From contig NC_088775.1 in the NCBI RefSeq assembly GCF_954871325.1, positions 81,383,561 to 81,447,560 on the forward strand: 64,000 nucleotides of DNA. The letters run 5' to 3'. Under the pieces are notes generated by a model, which was not told the origin of the DNA, made no database searches, and saw nothing but the letters and a program-made list of their open reading frames with translations. This DNA comes from Gordionus sp. m RMFG-2023. Its lineage: Eukaryota; Nematomorpha; Gordioida; Chordodea; Parachordodidae. Both the position numbers and the translations under genes were made by a program. Each line of letters begins with the position of its first letter. Within the stretch, counting starts at the first letter, position 1. Positions 47,176 through 58,360 of the stretch are shown here, piece after piece.

Positions 47176-50100
47176 TTATTTATTAGCTTTCAATGCCCAT
47201 AAAAGTTTATTTAAGACTAACTTGGTGTAAGCCTTAGTCCAGTAAGGGTCGCTTTCGGCTTCTTTGGCATATTTAAGCAGAGCCTCCCTGGGATCTTGCT
47301 TATCGTTAACCGGGTTTTGCAAGGCGATGTTTTTGACGACAAATGAATGGAGAGTTCCGCCCGTAGCCGCTATTCTCCCGCCGGCCCCTTCATTTATTTA
47401 TTAAGGATTTAATTTTATATTGATATTTACTTAACAATAGCGTTCTTTGGGCGTTTTATATTTATTTTATTCTCACAAGATTATCAATATAAATTGTGGA
47501 CTTTTGGAAAACAACATAACATATAACTTATAACGTATTAAACTAAGATATATATTTATTTATTTTTGTTAGTTGTTGTTTGGTACTTTTCCTTCAATAA
47601 AAGCTTAATTAAAACCCTGATAGAACCTTTATAATTTTTCTAAAACCATAAGCGAACCGGTATCTTTTTAATTATTAAGAATCCTAAACCGTAACATTAA
47701 TAATTTTTTGAATATTAAAACTATAAAACATAAACATTACATACATTCAACAATTTTTGAAAATTTAAAAAATAGTTTCTTTTCTATAACTTTATTTTTT
47801 TATAAACCCTTATGGATTTTTAATAATATTTGATAGTGTTGATATATTTTATGGTGTGATTTTATTCTGTTTATTATTTTTTTAATATGAAAAGATATTG
47901 AAAAATTATATGTTGGATTTTACTTTTTTTTTGCGAGAAGAAACAACAAAATAAAATTTATCAAGTCCAAAAGATATATCTTGTAGTTTAACCTTTTATA
48001 ATTTTAAACTTTTGGCGAATTAATTTTTATATTTATTACTAGGTATTTTATATTTTTATTCGATTAATTTTTGATTATTTATATCTTAGACTTTTTATAC
48101 ACTTTTGATATAACTTTTGGATTGGATAAAATATTTTATTGTTTTTTCTCATAAAAAAAGGCAAAGTCCAACATACAATTTATCGCGATCTTTTCGTATT
48201 TTAAAAATAACATACATAGAATACATGTATTAACTTAATTATCTTTATAAAAATGATGTTTATCCTTTTTTAAAAAATAATATAACATATTCGATGAATT
48301 TACTCAAATGAAGAAACAATTGCATAATTCAATTACAATTAAATATTATTTTTTGGGGAACTTTTTACGGGGATATTTTTTTCAAATAAATTATGTAAAA
48401 AATAAACTTTCTCTCTTTCTGGCATTAAATGTGAGAGATATTTTGATAAATATATTTTTGGAAAGCAATAAAAATTTTAAAAAAATCATAGAGAGAAAAA
48501 GAGGGATATTGATTATAGAAAAATTATCATATCGGATAATGTAAAAATTAATTATGATTTAAAAAAATAATTCTAATATACCATACCAGGTCCATTAACG
48601 GGTAATTCAGGTCTTCTAGATTTGATAGGATCGGCTCTGGCTTTAATTTCCGCCCTGAGCGCATTTTTGGGTTTAGTCTCCTTAAAAAGGGGCAGGGCAT
48701 ATGGGGTTATAATGTAAGGAGTTTCGTCCTTAAATATTTGTTTTCTTTTGATCCGCTTTAGGTGTGCACATAATAGAGCGCCACTTAATGTTTAGAAAAA
48801 TATGTTAAATCAATTTTTTAAAAAAGCTGTTATAAAAAAATGGATTGATTTTAGATAAAGCATAAACATGATTAATTATAATTTTTGTAACTTAAAATTA
48901 TAATAGTTGGAAATATTTACATGCTATTAATAAAAAGAACATATTAAAAATTAAATATAAAAAAATAGACTGAAATGGTTGGATCATATTGAGTGAATAA
49001 AGAAGAATGAGTGGGTAAAGAAATGTTCAATGGTGGAAGTAAGAGGATCAAGGCCTCGAGAAAGGCCCAAGATGAGATGGATAAAGGTGACAATCTGAGA
49101 AAAATGCATCTCAGAAATAATGGTATCAGGACAGACAAAAGGAGAGGGGAGACTAGCTTACTCGAGTAAATATGGAAATCGGCATTAAACGGAGAAGAAG
49201 AAATGTAGGATGAAATTGAAGAAGAAAAAACGAAACTCACTAGAAACATCCGAAAAATAGCTTAATAAAGGAAACTATCTTGAAAGTATTATAAAATCTG
49301 CTTAAACATTGCTTAAATAAAATAATATATTTTTATCGGTAAAACTTCATGCATTTTTTTAAAAAAATGATATTTACAAAAAATACAAATTGTCATTCGC
49401 TTACTTAATATTATGGCATATGACATCCTTCTAAAACAAAAATGTGCTTTGTATTATCGGAGGCAGAAGTCAGTAATTACAAGAAAATTAACCTGAAAAA
49501 CTAAAGTATAAATACATAAAATGGTCAATTAAAAGGAGCAGAAGAAAATTATTTTTTCATGAAAGTTTAATTAATTAAAAAATATTATATCGATAAGTAT
49601 TTTTTTTAGCAAAAAATGGATAACAGGATGGAAAGTAATTATTGGGATTCAAACTTTAAAAAATATTCCTTTTTAAATTTATCGTCCATTATTATTTTTT
49701 TTCCAAAATTTATCGTCCATTACTATTTTTTAAAAATTATACGTCCATTACTATTTTTTTTAAAATTTATGTGACCATTAATATTTTTATAGTATTATTT
49801 TTTTGTTACAATTTATATACATAAAGCCATTTCCTCAAATATTTTTTCACATGCTCACCATTTAATCTTTTATCACCCCCAACCCCCGCTCATGTTTCTT
49901 ATAAAGAATATAACTGTAATTTTTAATTTTTTTTACTTATGGCTAACATCGGGATCGTAAAAGACTTTAACACACCCATCGGTGCAACTCAAAGCTATTT
50001 GATTTAATCGCGGTTGCCATCCGACTCTAACACCACCTATCAAATATCCACCGTCAGTTTCGAACTTCTCGTTAATGTCGCTACTCTCTTTGTCCGTATT

Positions 50101-53100
50101 TTCGTTTTGCTCGTTATTTATACGAGAGGTTAAATCCAATTCTTCTATTATAGTGGAGGTATCGATAGGATTTTCCTTGGATAAATCCTTTTCGAGAAAG
50201 ATTAATTTTCCGGAGATATTCAATTTAGGATCGGATGAGGTCGCAGTGCAAATCAACCTATCGTTAGGACTGAAAACGCAGTTTGTCCTAATGTGTAAGA
50301 TAAAAATTTAATTAAAAAAAATAAAGATTTTATTCTTATAATTAAGCTCATTTTGAGCCGATTTTTAAAAATGGCTAATTATCCAGAAAAATATTGCGAA
50401 AGCCTAAAGTTTTCCCATAAACACAACGGGTTGGAAATCTATTAGCAACATCTAGAGGCTTTTGGTGCGCACAAATTGAGCATTTCAAACGCTGCGTTGT
50501 AAACACAAATTGCATATCAAATGGCTCGTTTTGCTTTTTTAAATTACTTATTTTAAAGGAATATTTAGAAATTAAAGAAATAAGAAGGCAAACGATAATA
50601 TAATTTTCAAAAACAAATCCTTTTTAGAATTTAGTTAAAATTTTGAATAGACGACCTTAATAAAAAGGCAACCTCAATTTAAACAAGAGATGCGTTAAGT
50701 TTTTTTAATTAAAAAATTATGGCAATACGTAAACGCTCAATTTGTGAGTACTATTAGGCAATATCTAACTGGCTAAAATATTGAGTTAGCCGTTTTTAAA
50801 AATAGGCTCAAATGTGGCGATTTTGCGTTGTAATCATAAAATTAGAATGTATTTTAAAAATACATCAGTGGAGGTTTTTAAACAATCAAAACATTTAAAT
50901 AATCTATAAAATTCTAAGCAAATTTTAATATTTTTTAATTAATATTGTATTGATTTAAAAAAATAAGGGATAAACAGTTACTAATACAGGAAAACTTGCA
51001 AGGGGGGGGGGGTACAAGGTTATAAATTAAGATTTAAATTTTTAAAAATTAGTAAAGCCATAGAATTGGTTACAGTATATATCATAAAATTCCCTTACAT
51101 AGGAAAACGGTTATACAAATTAGACCACTGTTTAAGAGGTGATTGAATAGGTTTGTTACTTAATGTTCTGACGTCCCATAATTTCAGCGTATCATCAGTG
51201 GCCCGAGTGGCTATGTAATTATTATCGTAGGAATAAGTCAAAGTTCCCTCGGAGCCTAATAAATGGGCCCCTCTCACAACAGCTATAGTATTTACCTATT
51301 TAAAAAATATACATAAATTTTTTTATCTCCTTTCAATCTCTCTTTCTGTAGACTATAACAAATAACTATACACTAACCAAATAAAATCCAATTTAAAATC
51401 ATATTTATAAAAAATAAACTAGTTTTCTTCGTTTATCCCATAATTGAATTGAACCATCTTGACTTAAACAAGCTAATATGTTTCCATGCCCATCAAAAGT
51501 ACAGCCTGTGGGTATGGACTTCGCCCCGTTTTTTGCTTTTATTTTTAACAAGTTGGTATGTTTCTTATCAGCTGTGTCAGCATTCCATAATCGTAATGTA
51601 CTACAAAGGTAAATAAATTTTGCATATTTTTTTGAATCAATCACTTAAAAAAATATTTTTATTATAATCAGATTTAGTAATATATTACACAATTAGAGAC
51701 GTGGATACTGTGAGATATTTATTAATATTAATGAATAGATAAGAAATTATGGTAAAATAAAATTTACCAGTCATTAGAACAGGTCATAAACTCTTGTTTG
51801 TTTCTAGGATTCCAACATCCTTCATTTATAAAAGCAATGTGACCCTTTAATATGCAAAATAAAATAAGATATCTGAATATTAGTTAAAAGAAGCATTTAA
51901 ATATTTTACAAGATTGTATTATAAAATAGATAGGACTGGGAATGTATAATTTTTTGTTTTAAATTATAAAAATGTGTAAAAAAACCATCAATAGTTATTT
52001 AAAAATTAAAGTCCTCAATAAAGTAATAATTAAATATTTTACATTAGTATTTGTGGTATCAACAATGTATTGATCTCCTTTTATGCATTCGATAAATATG
52101 TGCCCTTCCCTATCCAATACTTTAGCTTGAGAACTTCCGGATGTTACAAGGATCATATCCCCGGTGCAATTGTATCTGACAGAAGTTATTTGATTACTAT
52201 GATAAAATAGAAAAAAAAGAATTTAAAATAAAATAAGATTGCAAAGCAGTTTGCAAAATAAAACTTTCCAACAGGTTCCAATGTTCGAAAAGGTTGTAAA
52301 GTAGAATCCATACCAGTAAAGTCCCACATATTTAACTCATAATCAGTACTTCCTGTTACCAACCTTGACCCTGCATGGTCAAAATCTAAAGCAGTGACCT
52401 TATAAATGTATAAATAACAATTTAATATCAAATCTTAATAATGACAATGTAATATGCATGGGATCCAAGTGATGTTAAATAGCTTGATTTAGTCAATTTT
52501 TAAAAATGGCCAACTCAAGATTTTAGGATCTTGACCATAGATAGCAAAAAGGTATGAACATCTTTGGTCAAAATTTTGAAGCAAGAGTATAATAATAATT
52601 TGTTTGATTTAGCCATTTTTAAATAAATCCAGTCATAAACATTGCCCATAATATTAATGGGATTTGTAATACTTAATTTTTTTATAAAATTTTTCAATAG
52701 AATAAAAAAAATAAAATAAACAATCATTAAATTATTAAGGTTAATTACAAAATATTTAAATTAAATTAATAGACAATAGAATAAATAGTTAAAGTTTGAC
52801 ATTTTTTTCTATATAAGCTTTCTAAAAAATTCGAGTTGCAGGTCTTGCCCTGGTCTAAATAAGTTGTTTTTACAACTGGCAAAAAATTTGAATTTTACAG
52901 GTCATTGAATTGTGGGGAATTTTTTTTATTATATATTATTTTTTATATTTTATAAAAAACATGTATATTTTTATATGATAAAAAAATAAATTATGTATTA
53001 TTATTTAAAAAAATAAACATAAAATTATAACACTAAATATATTATTATATCATTTTCATTACCCCCATTTTTTATTTTTTAAATATATTTGAAAAAAATA

Positions 53101-56100
53101 TCTTTTATGAGTATTTAAAATTTTTTTTTTTGAAAATGTATTGCAATCCTTAATTTTTACTTTTAATTGGGTAAATTAATGAAGATTAGGAAATAATTAA
53201 GGTTTAAATTTTGAGAATTCTCCAAAATTAGAAAGTAAATAAATTATAACTTTTTTATTCAGAAATAGCTGATTGATGAAATGAATTTAGAGTCATCTCA
53301 AAAACTAGATTTTTTTAGTAAACTAACTAGCAAAGTAGTACACAACTTAGCTACTTTCTAAAAAAGTAGCATTTTACCAACTAGTGTTAAATCGTATTTG
53401 AGTTGATTTTTAAAAACGGCCCGATTAAGATTTTAGCCAAAATAATATTATCTAAGCCTCTAGATATGGTAAATATATGTCCATACCAAACGTTTGGCAT
53501 TTTCTGTTGTCTGCTTTAGTGATTTCCCATGTTTCACAACCATATAATAGAACAGGAATCACCGTTGAATTAAAGATGTGTAATCTAGTGAAAGTAGGAC
53601 TCCGTCTTCCAAAGCTTGAAATACTTATAGAAAGCTGCCCTGGCTTTTTGTAATCTATACTTGAGTTCCTCTCTACATCCCCCTCTATTATCTCAGGTAA
53701 TTCCAAGATATTTTATTTGAGTAACCACCTTGATCGACTCCGATCCGATATCAATATTCTCTATAGGAGGCGTGTGTCTTGCTAAGAGAATCATAGTTTT
53801 TTTAAAATTTATTTCTAACCCAACTTTCAAGCTTACCAATTTCAACAATTGAATGAGATTCACGGTTTCCTCAAGGTTAATGATTACCACATCATCAGCG
53901 TAGGAAATATTTCTAATCTCTAGATGAAACGTATTACTCATTGATGTGTTAAGTTCCAGCAAATTAGCCGCGCCCAATGTGTCTTTTAGAATTTTGTCTA
54001 TGTTAAAGAGGACTGGTGAAAGGGTTGACATTATCGAACGCCTGTTTAAAATCGATAAAGGTGAAGTAGAAGGGTAGCTTATACCTATCACATTTTTGGA
54101 TGATAATTTTGAGAGCAAGAAAGGGCTCCATGATATTTTTGCCTGGGCGATAAGCGCAAATATATTTGGCAAAGAGGTTTTGTGATGTTTGCAGAATACG
54201 AATCTTGAGGAGGGCCATAAAGACCTTACAACTGCTGTACCAAGCTTTTTGCAAATTATCTTCAATAAAATCTGGTCTACAGGGTTGACACCGAAGGATT
54301 GGAATCTTTCCACCCTTTGCAACTTCCCCAAAATCTCAAATCCCACTAAATTCGGTGACTATAGGACAATAGCACTCACCTCTACGGCATCTAAGGTCTC
54401 TATGGCCCTCCTCAAGATTCGTATTCTGCAAACATCATAAAACCTCTTTGCCAAATATATTTGCGCTTATCGCCCAGCCAAAAATATCATGGAGCCCTTT
54501 CTTGCTCTCAAAATTATCATCCAAAAATGTGATAGCTACCCTTCTACTTCACCTTTATCGATTTTAAACAGGCGTTCTATATTGTCAACCATGATGCACT
54601 CTAGAAAACACTATCTGAGGTTGGAATTGACCCAAATATTATCAAAATATTACGACACCACTACAATAATCTGTTTACCACTTGCAGAGTAAACAATAAA
54701 GTTTCTCCACTATTTAGGATTAGGAAAGGAGTAAAACAAGGCTGCGTCCTTTCACCAGTCCTCTTTAACATAGTAATGAATAAAATTCTAAAAAACACAT
54801 TAGGCGCGGCTAATTTGCTGGAACTTAACACATCAATGAGTAATACGTTTCATCTAGAGATTAGAAATATTTCCTACGCTGATGATGTGGTAATCATTAA
54901 CCTTGAGGAAACCGTGAATCTCATTCAATTGTTGAAATTGGTAAGCTTGAAAGTTGGGTTAGAAATAAATTTTAAAAAAACTATGATTCTCTTAGCAAGA
55001 CACACGCCTCCTATAGAGAATATTGATATCGGATCGGAGTCGATCAAGGTGGTTACTCAAATAAAATATCTTGGAATTACCTGAGATAATAGAGGGGGAT
55101 GTAGAGAGGAACTCAAGTATAGATTACAAAAAGCCAGGGCAGCTTTCTATAAGTATTTCAAGCTTTGGAAGACGGAGTCCTACTTTCACTAGATTACACA
55201 TCTTTAATTCAACGGTGATTCCTGTTCTATTATATGGTTGTGAAACATGGGAAATCACTAAAGCAGACAACAGAAAATGCCAGACGTTTATTAACAAGTG
55301 CTTAAGGATAATTAACGGCGTCTTCTACCCTAGACTCATAACGTATGAAAGATTATGGAGACAATCGAAACACACTCCGTTCCACATCATACTCAAGAAA
55401 AAACGAATTCAATTTTTAGCCCACATTTTAAGACGTCTTAACAATAATCTGGTTCATGACGCTTTAACTTGCCTCTTTACCTGTAGAGGTAATACAGTAG
55501 ATACAAGGTAATGTTGCTGATCTGAATATAAACTGGAAACAGTTAGTTAGATTGAATAACAATAAAAATTCTATCAAAAAGCTTCTTAAGATTAAATCTA
55601 GGCAACTAAGATGAAATTCCTCATCCACCAAACCTTTCTCCCCCTTTATCTACTTGAATACATTTAGTACAGGTTTCTTTTCTCTTATTTAATAATTACA
55701 TATTATTAAAAATGACTTGCTAAACATTAACTTAAACTAGCCTCCCCCTTTCCAATAATGATTAGATACAAATAGGATTATAGGTATAGGTGTGGGCTGT
55801 CTTTTTAGGCCTTTCCCTCTTAATCAGCCCACAGACGTTTAAATGATAGTCCTCGGACTATTGTGCGTACAAGTACGTGCAACTTGCCCACAAACGTGTA
55901 AAGGGCTTCTCATATTTTCTTCCCCGATAACTTTAATAATCCAGTTAGATGGAAATGAGAAAAACCTAGCGTAGCTCTGTTGTTCCCACAACATTGAGAG
56001 GATGAATACGCTTTATCACGTATCTATGAGAAAAATCTCTAAGCGTAGATAATACTATTTTGGTTAAAATCTTTATCAGGTAGCTTTTAAAAAACAGACC

Positions 56101-56934
56101 ATTACTATCAACATTAGTTACTGCTATGGAGTAATGTGCTGCTTTAACAACTCTGATAACAAATAATTAAAGTGCATCATGTCAATTCTCAAAAGTTTAT
56201 CATTTAATTAAATAATAGCTGCTAAATATAAAGGCATATAATTAAAATATATATGATCTTTAGTTTTTTGATCAGTTAAAAAAAATAATAATAACTAATA
56301 ATGAATTTAACTAGTGATAATGGTTGATTGCACCTCCTAAAAAATGCCTGTATTGCAAATTTCTCATATCAATAAATACATTATAAATTAAATTTATATT
56401 TAATTGACTATTTCAGTTTATTTAGTCATATATTTAGCTTCATTATAATCTAAAATAAGATAAACCTATTATTTGTTTTTCTCCTTATATATAAAATAAC
56501 CAAAATCAATAATATAATATCAAACAAGATTTTTTTAAAAAAATGATAAGTATTAAAAATAATTTATATCTTACTGTTTTGTCACCATGAGCAAGTGATA
56601 TAAATTGAGATTTAGGAATTGTGTTGTGTATTATATTATTTGTTTCAATATTATCAAGAATATCATCTTCAGACTCACTATCAGTATTATTTACAGATTT
56701 ATTTGAAACTTTTTGTATGGATTCTGAAATATTTGATTTTTTATCAATAATTTCATCTGATATAAACTTAGATGTAAATTTAAATAATTTCTAAAATACC
56801 ATTTTTAAACCAAGTTTTAGAATTTTCCTTGGCCTTAATAACCATGTCCTCTATAACAAAACTGCGGGCTTTTTTATCTATTGAATATAATTATAAGATA
56901 TATAACCTTTTTAAATAATACCTGATTTAGACAT
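47176..56934 (-). CDS. WDR70: WDR70, WD40-repeat protein
   Basis: WDR70 is a conserved nuclear WD40 protein linked to H2B ubiquitylation and DNA-break resection. Eleven exons in transcript order: 56922-56934, 56800-56877, 56575-56756, 52265-52398, 52043-52196, 51768-51844, 51420-51600, 51099-51295, 49937-50287, 48587-48783 and 47176-47387. The sum is 1776 nt, 591 residues, with all phases in agreement. N-terminal KKARSFVIED matches the family start. An acidic Ser/Asp stretch follows. The WD40 body spans about residues 92-460 (VTALDFDHAGSRLVTGSTDY, GDMILVTSGSSQAKVLDREG, EFMTCSNDCTLRLW, ATDDTLKLWDVR, LNQIALSCTDGCVKVFYDP). The conserved tail has YIITPYALPLFKET, ATGGTLHSFVVKNIALQNP and DPREALLKYAKEAESDPYW; the last 20 residues (to KANK) diverge. 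Introns: 44, 43, 4176, 68, 198, 167, 124, 811, 1153 and 1199 nt. Intact; it is a somewhat short form. Confidence 0.95.
47884..48200. mobile_element. TIR MITE in the last WDR70 intron
   Basis: Left end AATATGAAAAGATATTGAAA with ATTATATGTTGGATTTT pairs with the right end AAGTCCAACATACAATTTAT then CGCGATCTTTTCGTATT. Internal parts also pair (TGCGAGAAGAAACAACAAAA with TTTTATTGTTTTTTCTCATA). No coding capacity. Confidence 0.7.
48955..49200 (+). mobile_element. LINE 3' coding fragment in WDR70 intron 9
   Basis: The + strand reads LKWLDHIE then EWVKKCSMVEVRGSRPRERP and KMRWIKVT, the W-GH / GSRPRGRPK-RW end typical of LINE reverse transcriptase ORFs. It has stops and is short, so it is a dead 5'-truncated copy. 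The minus-strand ORF over it is antisense. Confidence 0.7.
49680..49800. repeat. Short degenerate tandem repeat in WDR70 intron 9
   Basis: About four copies of AAAATTTATCGTCCATTACT plus a T run, with a period of 30-40 bp. Confidence 0.7.
50343..50820. mobile_element. MITE-A interrupted by another TIR element, WDR70 intron 8
   Basis: The left half of MITE-A (GCTCATTTTGAGCCGATTTT) runs to about 50458 and the right half (GGCTAAAATATTGAGTTAGCC) resumes near 50750. Between them, about 50463-50748, is a separate element with ends GCGCACAAATTGAGCATTT and AAACGCTCAATTTGTGAGT in inverted orientation. Confidence 0.7.
52470..52640. mobile_element. MITE-A, degraded, in WDR70 intron 3
   Basis: Starts AAGTGATGTTAAATAGCTTG, keeps TCAATTTTTAAAAATGGCCA and a decayed right side. 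Confidence 0.55.
53385..53487. mobile_element. MITE-A, left part, cut by a LINE copy
   Basis: CTAGTGTTAAATCGTATTTG through TATCTAAGCCTCTAGATATG and ATATATGTCCATACC; the sequence then switches to LINE DNA at 53488. Confidence 0.65.
53488..54230 (-). mobile_element. LINE reverse transcriptase fragment, minus orientation
   Basis: Reads on the minus strand as parts of the same ORF as the copy at 54231-55560: SMSNTFHLEIRNISYADDVV (YADD catalytic motif), INLEETVNLIQLLKLVSLKV and GLEINFKKTMILLARHTPP, then STVIPVLLYGCETWEITKAD. A stretch of about 180 bp upstream of YADD is absent compared with the right copy. Broken; no endonuclease part. Confidence 0.9.
54231..55560 (+). mobile_element. LINE reverse transcriptase fragment, plus orientation
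   Basis: On the + strand: IFNKIWSTGLTPKDWNLSTL, FGDYRTIALTSTASKVSMAL, LFAKYICAYRPAKNIMEPFL, then YADDVVIINLEETVNLI, IKYLGIT and LLYGCETWEITKADNRKCQ, with a C-terminal stretch CLRIINGVFYPRLITYERLW. This is the fingers-palm-thumb order of a non-LTR retrotransposon reverse transcriptase. I do not assign the clade. Several stops break it. 5'-truncated, no endonuclease, no poly(A) tail seen. Confidence 0.9.
55561..56574. other. Rest of WDR70 intron 3
   Basis: A GC-richer patch at about 55760-56150 follows the LINE (GGCTGTCTTTTTAGGCC, CAAGTACGTGCAACTTGCCC) and ends in GCTTTAACAACTCTG near 56140-56155, a hAT-4-type terminus without a partner. The rest is AT-rich. Confidence 0.4.
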
Positions 56935-57667
56935 TTTTATTATCTATTTAATAAAAATATGGTCTAAGATTATTATATCTCATTCTCTTTATTTAACGAA
57001 TTCTCTCTAAATTGTCCTGTATTAAAGTTATGATAAAAAATTGATATATACGAAAGATATCGATATGGCAGAATGTCAATTGAATTTTTTACTAAGCGTC
57101 AGTTATTATTCAAACGCTATAATTATAGGTTCGAGCTCAAAAATACTTTGCATTTAAATTATTGTTCAAATATTTTTAATCTTTAAAACTGCATGTAATT
57201 AATTCTAATATTAATATTCAGAAAAAATTTAATTTAAAAATTGACCTCACAAACACAGTGTTCTTGACAATGGGTTGCCAAAACCTTAGGCATGTTCGAA
57301 AATAAGCATATGATAAAACAATAAACAAAAAAGGGGACAAATAATAGCCGACCTAAGGCAAGGATCCTACAAAGTCAGCAGATTGTTCTCGAAATCTGCT
57401 AGCCTAATTTCAAAGCATTCACTTTTCTAAAGGGTAATATATAGCATTTTTTTAGATCTTATAATATCTTTATAAATTCTATATATTTTTTTTAAATATA
57501 ATTTTTAATATTACATTTGTTTTTTTTTAATAAAATATTATAAAAATAAATAATTAATCCATCATTATTATTTCTTTCTAAATTATTAAAATTTTTATTA
57601 AAATTTTATAGAATAAAATATTTTTAATCCAAGCTAAAATGTCACGATCATATTTAGTCCCACGTTT
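56935..57667. other. WDR70 upstream region
   Basis: AT-rich spacer on the WDR70 side of the divergent pair. ATGTTCGAAAATAAGC and AAGTCAGCAGATTGTTC lie in a slightly GC-richer part near 57240-57430. No element is assigned. Confidence 0.35.
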
Positions 57668-57680
57668 ACGTCATACGTCA
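57668..57680. promoter_or_regulatory. Double CRE-like motif
   Basis: ACGTCATACGTCA, the complement of TGACGTATGACGT. It lies about 30 bp before the small ORF at 57710. A preceding TAGTCCCACGTTTA (from about 57655) recurs at 58261, 100 bp before the mTOR start. Role inferred only from position and similarity to ATF/CREB sites. Confidence 0.4.
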
Positions 57681-57709
57681 TAATAAGCGCAATTGCCCTT
57701 TATCGCTAT

Positions 57710-57943
57710 ATGAAACAGCAGAGCTACGCTTGGACTATCTCATCCCATCTAATTGGGTTAAGAAATTTGGGGGTAACCTATGAGATGAGCCCATCCACAA
57801 TTTTTGGGCAGGCTGCAGTTACCTGTGCGCGCAAGAGGCAAAACCACTTGCTTAAACGCCTACGGGAGATAAGAAGAAAGAGAAAAGCCCGTACCCGATT
57901 AAGTAAGATGTATATTATAGGGAGGGGTATTGGTAAATTTTAA
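57710..57943 (+). CDS. Small basic ORF, unidentified (or structured RNA gene)
   Basis: 77 codons in a clearly GC-richer island. The C-terminal half is very basic (ARKRQNHLLKRLREIRRKRK, then ARTRLSKMYIIGRGIGKF), as in some mitochondrial ribosomal or RNA-binding proteins, but I recognise no family. A CRE-like motif sits about 30 bp upstream. Against a protein, short inverted repeats (CTATCTCATCCCAT with ATGAGATGAG) could mean that the island is an RNA gene. The complement contains AACCCAATTAGATGGG, which faintly recalls the 3' conserved part of RNase P RNA; I could not find the other conserved RNase P blocks. Confidence 0.35.
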   Translation: MKQQSYAWTISSHLIGLRNLGVTYEMSPSTIFGQAAVTCARKRQNHLLKRLREIRRKRKARTRLSKMYIIGRGIGKF

Positions 57944-58360
57944 GTTTATGGTCTATATTGAATTTGTTTACTAACTCAACTTTGCTTTTTGTAAATCCAT
58001 GTGAAGGAATCTACTATCAATATTGAGATATAATGTTCATAGAATCTGTAAATAAATATGATTAAAATATAATTTTATCACTTGAAATTTTTCTACCGGA
58101 TCAATTATAAAATAAACCCTCCATTATAATCAAAATGGAATAAGAATACTTGGTTATCAAATACTTTAGTTTTATTTCAAAAATAATTCAATATAAAAAT
58201 AAGCATGTTCAAAACATCTTCTTTATTATAATAAATATTGTATAGTTTAACTAAATATTCTAGTCCCACGTTTAGTAAAGCCAACCAACCTCTAAAACAT
58301 ATTATTAGCATTCATTCATAATAACTAACATATGGGCATATTTCTAAAAAATTTTAAAAA
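57944..58360. other. mTOR upstream region
   Basis: AT-rich. TAGTCCCACGTTTA at about 58261 repeats the motif seen at 57655. No other element is assigned. Confidence 0.35.

Noticed and set aside
48308-48544. 78-codon ORF in the last WDR70 intron
   Set aside because: Composition is that of AT-rich DNA (Lys, Asn, Ile, Phe) with no motif.
48944-49249. Ser/Leu-rich minus-strand ORF
   Set aside because: It is antisense to the LINE 3' fragment on the + strand.
56757-56799. A 20-nt intron in WDR70 ending in ATTTTAG
   Set aside because: It breaks the frame. The 43-nt intron 56757-56799 (GTATTT...ATCAG) keeps phase and fits the other intron lengths.
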